Positions 53,629 to 64,000 of a DNA stretch of 64,000 nt are shown here, piece by piece. The notes below the pieces were generated by a model. It saw only the letters and a program-made list of their open reading frames with translations. It did not search any database and was not told the DNA's origin. The first letter of the stretch is position 1, and every line of letters begins with the position of its first letter. The position numbers and the translations under genes were made by a program. The DNA lies in contig OY755240.1 of the NCBI GenBank assembly GCA_963576725.1, positions 33,856,620-33,920,619 of the forward strand, given 5' to 3'. The stretch is from Azorinus chamasolen. Its lineage: Eukaryota; Mollusca; Bivalvia; Cardiida; Solecurtidae.

Positions 53629-54337
53629 TAATAACTAGTTATTCTGTGAGATTTTGGAATTATCAAGTGTCAAATCATTTGGATTTACCATGGTGGATTC
53701 GCTATTCCGTCTTGGATGTAGAGTGCTAGTAGGAGTATTTGTACCAGTTGTTTGAGTAAATTTCTTTCTTACATTTACATAAATATAAACATAGTTCTCA
53801 CGAAACATCCATGGTAAATAGAGTTTAAAACGAAATCAATTAGAGCATTTTGACAGACTTTCCAGTTTACAGCAGTTCAGAAACATTAGTAGTTTGATCA
53901 GATGTTTGATAACAGTGTACAAACAATCTGACCAGTGGTCAGTTTACAAGAACACTACAAACTCTCATAAGAACTATTGCATTTGTTTACATTATGGATT
54001 GATTCCATCTATAGGAACTATCTGACCAAGTAGATTTTATCAGCATTTACTTGAGTGTTTCACAAGAGGTGTTAACCTTTAGCTTGCTGATGAAATATAC
54101 ATTAGATTATTCTTTAGTTTAAAAAATAAGATTTTGTTATTTTTTCATTTCTAAAAGAAGGGAAATGTAGAGTATTTGGAATCAGTTCTTATCATATACA
54201 CCCTCTGTAGTATCTCTCTGGGAACACTTAGTAAATAGCCACTGATGAATAAATGCGTATGTATGCAAACTGGACGTTGGCTTGTTGATTAATACCTACA
54301 CAAGGCTTAACATTAAATATATATAAGAAACATTACA
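53629..54337 (+). repeat. 5' LTR of the second element
   Basis: The shared sequence begins AATAACTAGTTATTCTGTGA and ends AAGAAACATTACA. The exact first base is uncertain because the shared block starts without TG; TG of TGTGAGATT is 15 nt inside. Confidence 0.88.
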
Positions 54338-54373
54338 TGGTGTCTGAAGTGAACAAGTATTTGGATAACTACA

Positions 54374-55130
54374 ATGGCCAAGAATCTTCGATCACCTGAT
54401 AGACTGCAGTTGGAAGGAAATTTGAAAGAAAATTTCCGAAAATTCAAACAGCAGTTTGATTTATATTTAACTGCTACAGGACTGGAAGAAAAGGAAGACA
54501 AAGTGAAATATTCTACGTTGCTGACAATAATTGGCCCGGAGGCATTGGAAATATATAACACATTCCAGTGGAATGAAGAAGGGGATGCTGATGGAGACAA
54601 TATTAAAGTCAGCAAGATTTTGGCAAAGTTTGAAAAATACTGCAACCCAAGAAAAAATGTTGCCTATGAGAGACACGTTTTCGACAAGCGTGACCAGAAG
54701 GACGGAGAGCCAATTGAAGCATATGTGACAGAATTACGCATTTTGGCAAGCTCCTGTGAATTCGGTGAGCTTAAAGACTCACTGATTAGAGACAGAATTT
54801 TTTGCGGAGTAAAGCAAGACAATGTACGACTGAGACTGCTACGCGAGAGTGAACTGGACTTGCAGAGAGCGATTGACATTTGCCTTGCAACAGAGGCCTG
54901 GGAGCAGCAAGTGAAGTCCATAGCAGGAGGCTTAGCAGAAACCACAGTAAAAGTGTTAAAAGGAAAAGTGGCATGAAACAAAAGACAAAAAGTTCTCCAG
55001 AAAAGCCAAGAGACACAAAATTAAAGTGTTCAAAGTGTGGTAAAAGACATGAGCCGAGAAAATGTCCTGCATTCGGAAAGACATGTTTCGAATGTAAGAG
55101 ACAGAATCACTTTGCAACAATGTGAAAGAA
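54374..55130 (+). pseudogene. Gag of the second LTR element, frameshifted
   Basis: Starts MAKNLRSPDRLQLEG and contains NFRKFKQQFDLYLTATGLEE, IIGPEALEIYNTF and CNPRKNVAYERHVFDKRDQK, a typical Gypsy/Mag-type capsid. The frame ends at 54976, while the zinc knuckles continue in another frame (about 54970-55125): CSKCGKRHEPRKC and CFECKRQNHFATM. The last Cys of the second knuckle is replaced by a TGA stop. Structural protein of the retrotransposon particle when intact. Confidence 0.88.
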
Positions 55131-55134
55131 ATGC

Positions 55135-56272
55135 AAAGTTCGCACATTAGAACCAGACTCAACCAGTGAAGACTCAGATTTCATGGGGATAATGTATGAT
55201 AAAGTACATGCTGTTGGAAGTTGATTGGACAGTTGACTATACTATTAACAACAGAAATATTCCAATTCTAGTTGATACTGGAGCTAGATGCAAAGTGCTA
55301 AAGTACTACAAAAGCTCAAAGTCAAAGCAACACTAGACAAATCTAGAGGAATGCTTAGGTCATTTAGTGGTCACTCAATGAAACCAATGGGATCAGTTAC
55401 TCTTCAATGTCAATTTAACAACAGAGTTAGCAATGTAAAATTTCAAGTCATTCATCAAAAAGCTAAAACAAATCTGGGCTGTGAATCAAGTGAACAATTG
55501 GGACTAGTGAAAAAACTATTCAGAGTTGAAAACAAAGACCAGGACTTACTTGAAAAATATTCAGAAGTATTCAAAGGAATTGGATGTTTACCTGGAAAAC
55601 AAAACCTTCATGTTGATGAAACTGTAAAACCAGTTGTCCATCCACCAAGAAAAGTGCCAATTGCATTGAAAGGCAAGATCAGAGAATATTTATTGCGCAT
55701 GGAGAAAGAAAATATAATTGTGCGAGAAACTGAACCAACAGACATGGGTGAATAGCATGGTTACGGTAGTCAAGCCGGATGGCAAAATCAGAATATGCTT
55801 AGATCCCAAAGACCTCAACAAAGTTATAAAGAGACAGCATTATCCATGGAAAACAGTCGAAGAGGTTGTTTCAAACATGCCAGGAGCTCAATATTTTTCG
55901 AAGCTGGATGCTGTATCATCATTTTGGCAGATAGAACTAGATGAGGAAAGTTCAAAACTGTGCACCTTCAACACACCATTTGGTCGGTATAGATACTTGC
56001 GACTACCATTTGGGGTTCATAATGCACCAGAAGTGATGCAACGGATTATGACACAAATAGTCGAAAACATTGAAGGCACAGAAGTCATCATGGACGATAT
56101 CATAATATCCGGTAAAACTGTTGAGGAGCATGATACTCGCTTGGAAAAAGTACTCCAGAAGTCTAACGAGAACAATTTGAGATTAAAAAAGGAAACGTGT
56201 CTGTTTAGAAAAACAGAAGTTCCATATGTAGGTCATTTGTTGACAAAGGATGGTGTCAAACCTGATACATAA
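55135..56272 (+). pseudogene. Protease and RT of the second LTR element, broken frames
   Basis: Protease: NIPILVDTGARCKVL around 55255-55300 (VDTGA active site). Then FQVIHQKAKTNLGCESSEQL, KYSEVFKGIGCLPGKQNLHV and HPPRKVPIALKGKIREYL. A one-base frame change near 55740 leads to VVKPDGKIRICLDPKDLNK, QYFSKLDAVSSFWQIELDEE (motif A), RLPFGVHNAPEVMQRIM (motif B), and VIMDDIIISG (catalytic Asp pair intact). It ends VGHLLTKDGVKPD followed by a TAA that interrupts the frame. Confidence 0.88.
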
Positions 56273-56275
56273 AAG

Positions 56276-56890
56276 GTGAAAGCCGTGGCTAAAATGAAGG
56301 CACCAACAAGCAAAAAGGAATTAATGACATTCCTAGGATTTATTCAATATCTGGCAAAATTCCTACCAAATTTGAGTGAAAAGTCAGAAAAATTGAGAAT
56401 TCTGCTTAAAAAGGAAGAATTCCAGTGGAATCACGAACAACAGAGTTGTTTTGATAAGTTGAAGAAACTTGTGACAAATGCACCAGTGTTACTATACTTT
56501 GACAGTAAGCAACCAATAACACTGAAAGTGGACAGAAGTTCAAAAGTATTAGGCGCAGCACTAGTTCAGAATGGCAGACCAGTTGCATTCGCGTCTCAAA
56601 CATTAACAGAGACACAACAGCGATATTCACAAATTGAAAAGGAAACTTGAGCAGTCGTGTTTGGAGTCAGAAAATTCAGACAGTACATATTTGGTCAAAA
56701 TATTACAGTGGAGTCTGATCACAAACCGCTTCAAACAATCTTCAAAAAGGGACTTCATGAAACTCCACTCAGACTTCAAAGAATGTCACATGAACTATCC
56801 GAATATTCGTTGAATGCCATCTACAAACCAAGGAAAGACCATGTTTCTGGCAGATACATTGTCAAGGAATTACATGGAAGAGCAAACTGA
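56276..56890 (+). pseudogene. RNase H region of the second LTR element
   Basis: Continues KAVAKMKAPTSKKELMTFLG and QYLAKFLPNLSEKSEKL, then ITLKVDRSSKVLGAALVQNG with KVDRSS in the place of the usual DASxxG (catalytic Asp kept). After an in-frame TGA comes AVVFGVRKFRQYIFGQ (56651 onwards) and VESDHKPLQTIF (second acidic site). A frame break near 56860 leads to the integrase frame. Confidence 0.85.
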
Positions 56891-57803
56891 GTCGTTGCTA
56901 CTAGATGACTACAGAATTGCCGCCATAGAAAACTACGTGAGCATGTCACATGAGTTGTGTCAGCAAATCAGAAATGAAACTGAAAAGGACACAGAAATGC
57001 AGATTCTCCATAAAACGGTACAAGAAGGATGGCCAGATCAGCGCAGTGAAGTTCCAGTAGAAATAAGAATGTATTGGAATTACAGGGACGAAATCACTGT
57101 GATAGACAAAATGTTAATGAAAGGGTGCAAGGTCATAATACCAAAGGCATTGAGAAACAGAATGCTCAATTATGTACATGAGTCGCATCTAGGAATCGTA
57201 AAGTGCAAAGCGATGGCAAGGGAAAACATGTTTTGGCCGTCAATGAACAGTACAATTGAAGAAACAATTGCAAATTGTGATATATGTGCCAAACACCAGT
57301 CGCAAAATCCAAAAGAACCAATGATATGCATGGACATTCCGGATTTGCCTTACAGCAAAATCAGTGTAGACATATTCGAGATGAGAGGTCACCAGTATTT
57401 GTTGTCTGTAGACTACTACTCGAAATGGCCGGAAGTATTAAGACTGGACAATATGACAAGCAAAAATGTTATTGCTTATCTGAAGTCGCACATCTCCAAA
57501 TACGGAATACCAGAAGTGGTAATTACTGACAATGCAAGACAATTCACAAGTCTAGAATTTCGTGAATTTGTAGCAAAGTATGGGTTTGAACACAAACCCT
57601 CAAGTCCGTATCACTACCAGTCGCATGGACAAGTTGAAAGGACCGTTCGGACATTGAAAAATCTGTTAAAAAAGGCAGATGATCCGAATTTGGCATTGCT
57701 GAATTACCGCAATACACAAATTGAGGGCATAAAACTGTCACCAGCACAGATGATGATGGGTCGCAGCCTCAGACAAAGTTACCAGTGGCAAGAAAATCCT
57801 TAA
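56814..57803 (+). pseudogene. Integrase of the second LTR element
   Basis: The best preserved part, 329 codons open. LADTLSRNYMEE closes RNase H. Integrase zinc region YVHESHLGIVKCK and NCDICAKHQ. Catalytic core ISVDIFEMRGHQYLLSVDYY (first Asp), VVITDNARQFTS (second Asp), and SHGQVERTVRTLKN (Glu). It ends with a stop in the linker SYQWQENP. Confidence 0.9.
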
Positions 57804-58216
57804 AAACAAAGGAATTGGGAGATGTACAGTACAAACTACGCACAAAGCAAAGTGTGTACAAAAAGCATTATGACAGACATGCAGGTAAAATGTTAAAGCC
57901 ACTGACAGAAGGGGAATATGTCATGTTCAGACATAACAATTCCTGGGAAAATGGGACAGTTCAAAGGTTCCATGGACTACCACGGTCATACGTGATAAGG
58001 TCGCCCATAGGAAAGTACTATCGCAGAAACCGGAAGCAGATAATGCCAACCAAGGTTCCACCTGTGTGTGTCACACCACCGGAAGACATACACATACCGC
58101 CAGAACAACAAAAAGAACAACAACAACAATCGCCGACTCTTGATCAGAGACAACAGCCATATGTAACCAGATCTGGCAGAACAGTAAAACCGCCCGACAG
58201 ATATCAAAACAGTTAA
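57785..58216 (+). pseudogene. Integrase C-terminal end of the second LTR element
   Basis: 143 codons in a shifted frame: YKKHYDRHAGKMLKPLTEGE, YVMFRHNNSWENGTVQRFHG (SH3-like DNA-binding region), PRSYVIRSPIGKYYRRNRKQ, ending VTRSGRTVKPPDRYQNS, a tail common at the end of Mag-like Pol proteins. The stop lies about 60 bp before the 3' LTR. Confidence 0.88.
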
Positions 58217-58276
58217 ATAAGTGTATCTGCATTAATCCGAGTGGCAGGTTAATAGCTATAATCTAAATAAAAGTGA

Positions 58277-58985
58277 AATAACTAGTTATTCTGTGAGATT
58301 TTGGAATTATCAAGTGTCAAATCATTTGGATTTACCATGGTGGATTCGCTATTCCGTCTTGGATGTAGAGTGCTAGTAGGAGTATTTGTACCAGTTGTTT
58401 GAGTAAATTTCTTTCTTACATTTACATAAATATAAACATAGTTCTCACGAAACATCCATGGTAAATAGAGTTTAAAACGAAATCAATTAGAGCATTTTGA
58501 CAGACTTTCCAGTTTACAGCAGTTCAGAAACATTAGTAGTTTGATCAGATGTTTGATAACAGTGTACAAACAATCTGACCAGTGGTCAGTTTACAAGAAC
58601 ACTACAAACTCTCATAAGAACTATTGCATTTGTTTACATTATGGATTGATTCCATCTATAGGAACTATCTGACCAAGTAGATTTTATCAGCATTTACTTG
58701 AGTGTTTCACAAGAGGTGTTAACCTTTAGCTTGCTGATGAAATATACATTAGATTATTCTTTAGTTTAAAAAATAAGATTTTGTTATTTTTTCATTTCTA
58801 AAAGAAGGGAAATGTAGAGTATTTGGAATCAGTTCTTATCATATACACCCTCTGTAGTATCTCTCTGGGAACACTTAGTAAATAGCCACTGATGAATAAA
58901 TGCGTATGTATGCAAACTGGACGTTGGCTTGTTGATTAATACCTACACAAGGCTTAACATTAAAATATATATAAGAAACATTACA
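58277..58985 (+). repeat. 3' LTR of the second element
   Basis: Copy of the 5' LTR; one visible difference is an extra A in AACATTAAAATATATATAAG. It ends in CATTACA and is followed by a truncated family C MITE. Confidence 0.88.
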
Positions 58986-59168
58986 TCTACCAAAAAGGAG
59001 CATTAACTAGAGAAAAGGATTTTTGTTTTAGAAATTTGGAGTTTGAAACCATTGTGATAATTAGAGCATTTGCTCCTATAGGAGCAAATGCTCTATTTAT
59101 CACAACGGTTTCACAAAGTGATTTTAACAGAGTCGTCAAAAGTCGTCAATAAGAGGGAATGGGTTAAT
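58986..59168. mobile_element. Family C MITE, left-truncated
   Basis: Begins TCTACCAAAAAGGAGCATTA directly after the LTR element and includes the hairpin 59045-59112 (GAAACCATTGTGATAA, GAGCATTTGCTCCTATAGGA, TTTATCACAACGGTTTC). It ends AGGGAATGGGTTAA. Same family as 6995-7148. Confidence 0.72.
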
Positions 59169-59930
59169 GCGGACCAAAAATAATACAGAAAGCTCAAATA
59201 GGAGTAAAAGTGCAAGTTTTGAAGCGATCGTAAATTTACGGAACATATCACATACTTGTATTTACAATCAGGGATCAAGTTGAGACGTAAGATTATTAGC
59301 TGTGGTTGGACACTCGGTCAATGGTTTCTCAATATTTTGATCGAGTCTGTTGTCAGAAATGCACAGGATCGAACTTTAAGTAGACATGTGTTTTGTTCAT
59401 ACCATGCAAAGTCTTATAACATTGCAACCAATGTAGACCCAGACCAACCCAGATCAACCGTTGTGTCTCGGAAGCGGCGTCTGGTCAGAGTACGTACTGC
59501 TTATAACTCATCGGAATATAGAGTAACTAGTCCAGTACAAACCCTGATTCCTTACAAACCGTGATAAACATAACCTCTGTTCTGGGTCTACACTGTTTTC
59601 AATGCAATAAAACCCTTTTAAAGAGGGCGTTTCAAACACAGTGTAAAAGAAATTTCGGGCGACAACCTTTTTTTGACCGAGACCGACCATTGGTTTAGTT
59701 TCCAAATAAGGATCAATGACGTAATGTAGGCGTACATTTTAACCCTTTAACAGTCAAATAAATTGCGTCTGCTAAGATTATAGACTGCTACAACTTTCAA
59801 AGTGGATTTTTAGAACTTCTTAACGAAACCAAAAAAATAGAATATCAAAAAGGTTCGAACCGGAAGAGACATTGCGTTACTCGAGGTCTTCCTTCCTATC
59901 CACTCTTTGCAAAAGTGATCACAAATGTAC
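59169..59930. other. Non-coding stretch
   Basis: Contains a pogo-type hairpin trace (ATACAGAAAGCTCAAATAGG) and decayed TTAA MITE phrases (GACCCAGACCAACCCAGATC). Open frames lack family resemblance. Confidence 0.4.
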
Positions 59931-60568
59931 CTATGGTGGTGAAAGTATTAAGGTTGTTGAAAAAAGTGCCTCCTGGCCCGACTTATTATATATTAATAAT
60001 GTTACGTCTTTTGCCCTCCATAATGTCTTCACTATATTTAATAATATTGAGGTACCGATTGCCCAGAAATGCAGGATATTTGACTCACATGTAGGTTCAA
60101 CTCTTAATTTTGGATCGGAAATTTGGGGAATGCATGAAGGTATTGATGTTGTCTGCAGTTTCTGTTTAATTTGTTTTATTTCATCAAGAATTTCAACGGC
60201 CCACGGAGGAGGTGGCAGCGACGGAATATTGATGTACATCGGGGTTTGGGGTTGGACTCGTTTTCTGCATATACGATTGCATTCCATATGGAGGTGCGGG
60301 GAATTGAGACATATTTTGATATAGATTAGGAGTCACACTTACAAATTGTCCGTACTGTCCGTTTTGTACATCGTACTGTTCTCCTTGTTCACCTTGTTTA
60401 TATTTCTTTGTTGATTGTCCAGATGTATGTGTATGTGTTACACTGCCCGTGCCCGTGCAAATCAAGCCTCGTGTAATCCGTGACATCGGCTGGTAATGGC
60501 GAGGTAGCTGGTCGCTTCTTTTTCTTCTTTCCACAGTTAGTTTTTGGTGTATCCGTAATTTCCGACAT
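59931..60568 (-). pseudogene. LINE ORF1-like fragment
   Basis: Start codon at 60566-60568: MSEITDTPKTNCGKKKKKRP and ATSPLPADVTDYTR, a Lys-rich start. After a frame break come YKQGEQGEQYDVQNGQYGQF and PAPPYGMQSYMQ, and in a third frame NIPSLPPPPWAVEILDEIKQ and IKQKLQ. A Lys-rich start, a Q/Y/P-rich linker and a PPPWA-x-LDEIKQIKQKL helix resemble the ORF1 (RNA-binding chaperone-type) proteins of mollusc LINEs; this is from memory and not tested. Frames broken twice. Confidence 0.45.
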
Positions 60569-60734
60569 TAGCCTTTATGTTCCCAAAGACGCTAGTCCAA
60601 AAAGTTTCACTAGATAATCCAAAATACCACACGTTTTTGTAAAAACTTGCGGTGCTAAAAACCCATGTTCTCACTTCTAAACCTGACCTTGACCATAAGA
60701 GTCGAACATCATAGGAGCCAAGTACCTTAAGTTT

Positions 60735-62010
60735 TAGGCTCACCAAGAGCCAATCACTTTAAGAGCCAAGTCCTCTAAGTGTATGACAAGCAAAAGTGGA
60801 GAAAAACACCATATACGCCAAGCATTCTAAGAGTCAAATATCCTAAGTGAAAATACCCTATAAGCCAAACGCCATACGAGTCAAACACCCTAAGAGTCAA
60901 ACACCATAAGAGTCAAATACCCTAAGAGTCAAACGTCACATGAGCCAAACACCTTAAAGGTCAAATATGCTAAGTGCAATCACCATAATGGTCAAACAAT
61001 TAACAGTAAAACACCCTACGAGTCAAACACCCTAAGAGTCAAGCATCCTAAGAGTCAAATCCACGAGAGTCAAACACCCTGAGAGTCAAACACCCTAAGG
61101 GTCAAATACCCTAAGGATCAAACACCCTAAGAGAAATCATCCTAAGAGTCAAACACCCTAAAAGTCTAACACCCTAAGAGTCAAACACATTGAGGGTCAA
61201 ACCCCCGAAGAGTCAAACACCCTAAAAGTCTAACATCCTAAGAGTCAAGTATCCTAAGAGTCAAACACAATACAAGTCTAACACCCTAAGAGTCAAGTAT
61301 CCTGAGAGTCAAACACAATACAAGTCTAACACCCTAAGAGTCAAGTATCCTAAGAGTCAAACAATACAAGTCTAACACCCTAAGAGTCAAGTATCCTAAG
61401 AGTCAAACACAATACAAGTCTAACACCCTAAGAGTCAAATACCCTAAGAGTCAAACACAATACAAGTCTAACACCCTAAGAGTCAAATACCCTATAGGTA
61501 GGTATCCTAAGAGTCACACATCCTAAGGGTCAAACACATTAAGAATAAAATACGTAAGACTCAAGCACCCTAAGAGTCAAACACTATAAGGGTCAAACAC
61601 ACGAAAAATCAAATACCCTAACAATCAACAACCTAAGATTCTAACATCATAAGAATCAAACCCTACGAGTTAACACCCTGAGAGTCTAACATCATAAGAG
61701 TCAATCAGCCCCAGAGTCAAGTATCCTAAGAATCAAACAGCTTAAGGGTCAAACACCCAAAGAATCAATCACATTAAGAGTCAAACACCCTAAGAGTCAA
61801 ACACCTCAAGAGTAAAAAAATAAAACGTCAAACTTCCTAAGAGTCAAACGCCCTAAGAGTCGAGTACCCTAAGGGTCAAAAGCCCTAAGTGTCGTACACC
61901 CAATGAGTCAAGTATCCTAAGAGTCAAACAACATAAGAGACAATAACTCAAAGAGCCAATGACACTAAGGGTCAAATATCCCAAGAGTCTAACTCCCTGA
62001 TAGTACATAA
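60735..62010. repeat. 16-bp satellite-like array with CCCTAA, main part
   Basis: About 75-80 units of the 16-mer ACCCTAAGAGTCAAAC, variably diverged. A higher-order unit of about 55-60 bp (GAGTCAAACACAATACAAGT, CTAACACCC, GAGTCAAGTATCC) is repeated at 61255-61470. The array contains CCCTAA like the animal telomere repeat but with a longer unit. Confidence 0.93.
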
Positions 62011-62190
62011 CAGAACTGAACATATATTCTATTCGGCATAAATAAACACTGTTCACTGACATACATACATTCAATATCATAAATGGTGGAATATACATAA
62101 ACTAATGATTATTGAGAAAGTTGTATTGTGTATACAATAATTTTCATTTGTTTGAGATATATGAATATGAATACCTTGTTATTTAAGAAT
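62011..62190. other. A+T-rich interruption of the 16-bp array
   Basis: About 180 bp without the repeat, then the array resumes. Confidence 0.6.
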
Positions 62191-62460
62191 AGTCAACACC
62201 ATAAGAGTCTAACACCCTAGGATTCAAACACCTTAAGAGTCAAACACTAAGGGTCAGACACCCTAAGAGTCAAAACCTAATATCAAACAACCTAAGGGTC
62301 AAAGACCCAAAGAGTCAAACACCTAAAGTCAAACACCCTATGAATCAAACACTGTATAAGTCAAACACCTTAAAAGTCAGGTATCCTAAGTGCAAGCACC
62401 CTAAGAGTAAGAGTCATGTATCTTAGGATTCAAACACCCTAGGAGTCAAACACCACAATA
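62191..62460. repeat. 16-bp array, second part
   Basis: About 17 more units, more diverged, running directly into the (GT)n tract. Confidence 0.88.
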
Positions 62461-62462
62461 GC

Positions 62463-62694
<232 letters not shown>

Positions 62695-63200
62695 CTATCG
62701 ATGTTGTTGTGGTGGTTGCGTGTTGTATGTGGTTTTGCCTGCTTGACTTTACTACTTTGTCATTTATAAGCACAATAGTGTTGTTTGTATAGTGTGGCGG
62801 CCGTGAAATATCTCCCCGTACATGCAATTAATATTGTTTTCTTCCTCTTGCAGGAATTGTTCTACATTCAATGCGTTTCCTCATACCTGAACACCGTACT
62901 TTGCACTTCATGGTGGCTTCGGTACTCACCGACATATTGTGTGACTATTTTTATTTCCCTTTTAAGATTTATGCCCATTGCGTTTTTTCTAGTGTGACGT
63001 TACCTTACTCATCTTTCTTACTTCTTTTTACCCGTTCAATGTTTTCCTTCATATCCTTAGTCTTCTTTATTTATTGTGGTAACCTCTGGTATGTTTTTAT
63101 TCTTTACATAACTTTTCTTTTAGTTACATATTTATACTTATTTGTAGTCTACCTACCTTTTTACGGAAGGGTGCTACAATTGCTTCAGAAATTATGAATA
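62695..63200. other. Non-coding or heavily decayed stretch upstream of the Penelope-like fragment
   Basis: A GTGTGGCGGCCGTGAAA phrase at 62793 recalls the start of the 280-bp SINE-like repeat. Hydrophobic open frames (62871-63197) are T-rich artefacts or decayed 5' parts of the next element. Confidence 0.35.
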
Positions 63201-64000
63201 GTCTCCCTATACTTAAAATTACAAACTTAAACTTACACTCTGTGTCTTCTGTTCAGATTCCTCATAATCTGGCTAATTTCCAATCACTACAGCCGTCAGT
63301 TTGTATTAAACCTTAAACATTCTCATCTGCTTCATCTTTTCATGTTCCTTCTTCTGCTATTAATAAAATTTTGGGTCGAAAATCGTTCTGTCTCTTTTAA
63401 AGTAATTTATCCTTCATTATAGTTAAGCCCATCTAAATTCACATTATTTGAACAAAAAACATAGAGTATATCGAATAATTACTAAGTGCAATAGTAAGAG
63501 GTGTATGTGTTGCAATTTTATTTCTACTAGATCAACAATTGAATCTCTTGTTAATGATAGAGTGTTTAGTGTGAAGATTAATTCTGATTTAGACTGAAAT
63601 TCATATAATAGTACATTATGTATATATGTTTGAACATGAAATGCGCCACGCTGTGGCATTCAATATGTCAGACAGGACGTACTTTAAAAACTAGCTTTCG
63701 TGAACACCATTACCACTGCCAAAAAAGTACACAATTTTCTTAACCAGCATTTTCGTCATACAGGACATTCTTTCAACTATGTTTCGATTCAACCAGTAGA
63801 ACAACTTCATTATGATTCTAAAACTACTAGCAGTTTTAAATCAAAAGCTCGTTTTATCACAGAGCTAGACTGGAAACAGAAGTTACAAACACCTTTTCCT
63901 TTGGGCCTGAATGATAAAATTTACCAAAGCGGCAATATTTCTAAAGATCCAAGCATCGATATTTCCCTATGTTTTCTATTCGAAAACGTAAAAGTAGATC
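63201..64000 (+). pseudogene. Penelope-like element, C-terminal GIY-YIG endonuclease end
   Basis: Runs off the right edge. Fragments in three frames: NKILGRKSF near 63362, then a Cys-rich block SKRCMCCNFISTRSTIESLV and NDRVFSVKINSD (63490-63595), then CGIQYVRQ (GIY-YIG strand with Cys before, 63640-63670), GRTLKTSFREH, FRHTGHSFNYVSIQPVEQL, SKARFITELDWKQKLQTPFP and LGLNDKIYQSGNISKDPSID. Cys block, then C-x-IQYVG-T, then RFREH and H-F-x-x-GHS is the order of the GIY-YIG domain of Penelope-like retroelements. Stops and frame changes show it is dead. RT lies either upstream in unrecognisable form or is missing. Confidence 0.7.

Larger units (their letters stand above)
53629..58985 (+). mobile_element. 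Second LTR retrotransposon, Ty3/Gypsy (Mag-like), degenerate coding
   Basis: About 5.36 kb with two direct LTRs of ~709 bp that read the same over the parts compared. A primer site (TGGTGTCTGAAGTGAACA) immediately follows the 5' LTR. Domain order is the usual Gag, protease, RT, RNase H, integrase. Two-knuckle Gag, IMDD box and the C-terminal RSGRTVKPPDRY recall Mag-type elements. At least six frame breaks or stops. No target-site duplication was found: the right flank starts TCTAC and the left flank has no match. Confidence 0.9.

Overview
The window looks like nuclear DNA of an invertebrate animal, most likely a marine bivalve mollusc. The evidence is one spliced gene with GT-AG introns, AT-rich non-coding sequence, and many repeat classes: TTAA-flanked MITEs with hairpin cores, mariner, pogo and Harbinger remnants, Ty3/Gypsy LTR elements, CR1/L2-like LINEs, a Penelope-like element and long minisatellites. 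The repeat style resembles heterodont clams, but that is inferred from memory and not tested.

Region 1 (0.5-16.8 kb, minus strand) holds the only host gene I can support: an aldo-keto reductase of the bacterial YajO/Tas-like type. Six exons join in frame (16565-16666, 9315-9460, 6318-6471, 4939-5112, 2340-2437, 563-744) and give about 285 residues with the D-Y-K-H catalytic tetrad. The C-terminal exons lie left of the window. Its introns hold tandem arrays (29, 52, 41, 53 and 55 bp units), many MITEs, a decayed mariner, a CpG-rich fold-back element and two decayed copies of exon 4.

Region 2 (16.8-36.8 kb) has no recognisable host gene. It holds a pogo-like remnant, two opposed copies of one TIR element, 19-, 38- and 28-bp minisatellites, a Harbinger-like remnant, a CR1/L2-like LINE 3' end, tRNA-like sequences, two ~140-bp near-perfect palindromes and a repeat carrying POU-octamer and RFX X-box-like motifs.

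Region 3 (36858-43672) is a complete LTR retrotransposon on the minus strand with a 5-bp target duplication (TACAG). Its domain order is Gag-protease-integrase-RT-RNase H, so integrase precedes RT in a Ty3/Gypsy-type element, as in the GMR1 clade. It is inactivated by an in-frame stop, a frameshift and a changed RT active site.

Region 4 (43.7-53.6 kb) holds dispersed and tandem repeats and a second LINE 3' fragment. Region 5 (53629-58985) is a second LTR element on the plus strand, conventional Ty3/Gypsy order, with matching LTRs but a coding region broken many times. Region 6 (59-64 kb) holds a LINE ORF1-like fragment, a ~1.7 kb array of 16-bp units containing CCCTAA, a long (GT)n tract and the GIY-YIG end of a Penelope-like element running off the right edge.

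The genes do not form a pathway. The story is one metabolic gene whose introns and flank have been filled by several generations of mobile elements and by satellites seeded in or next to them.
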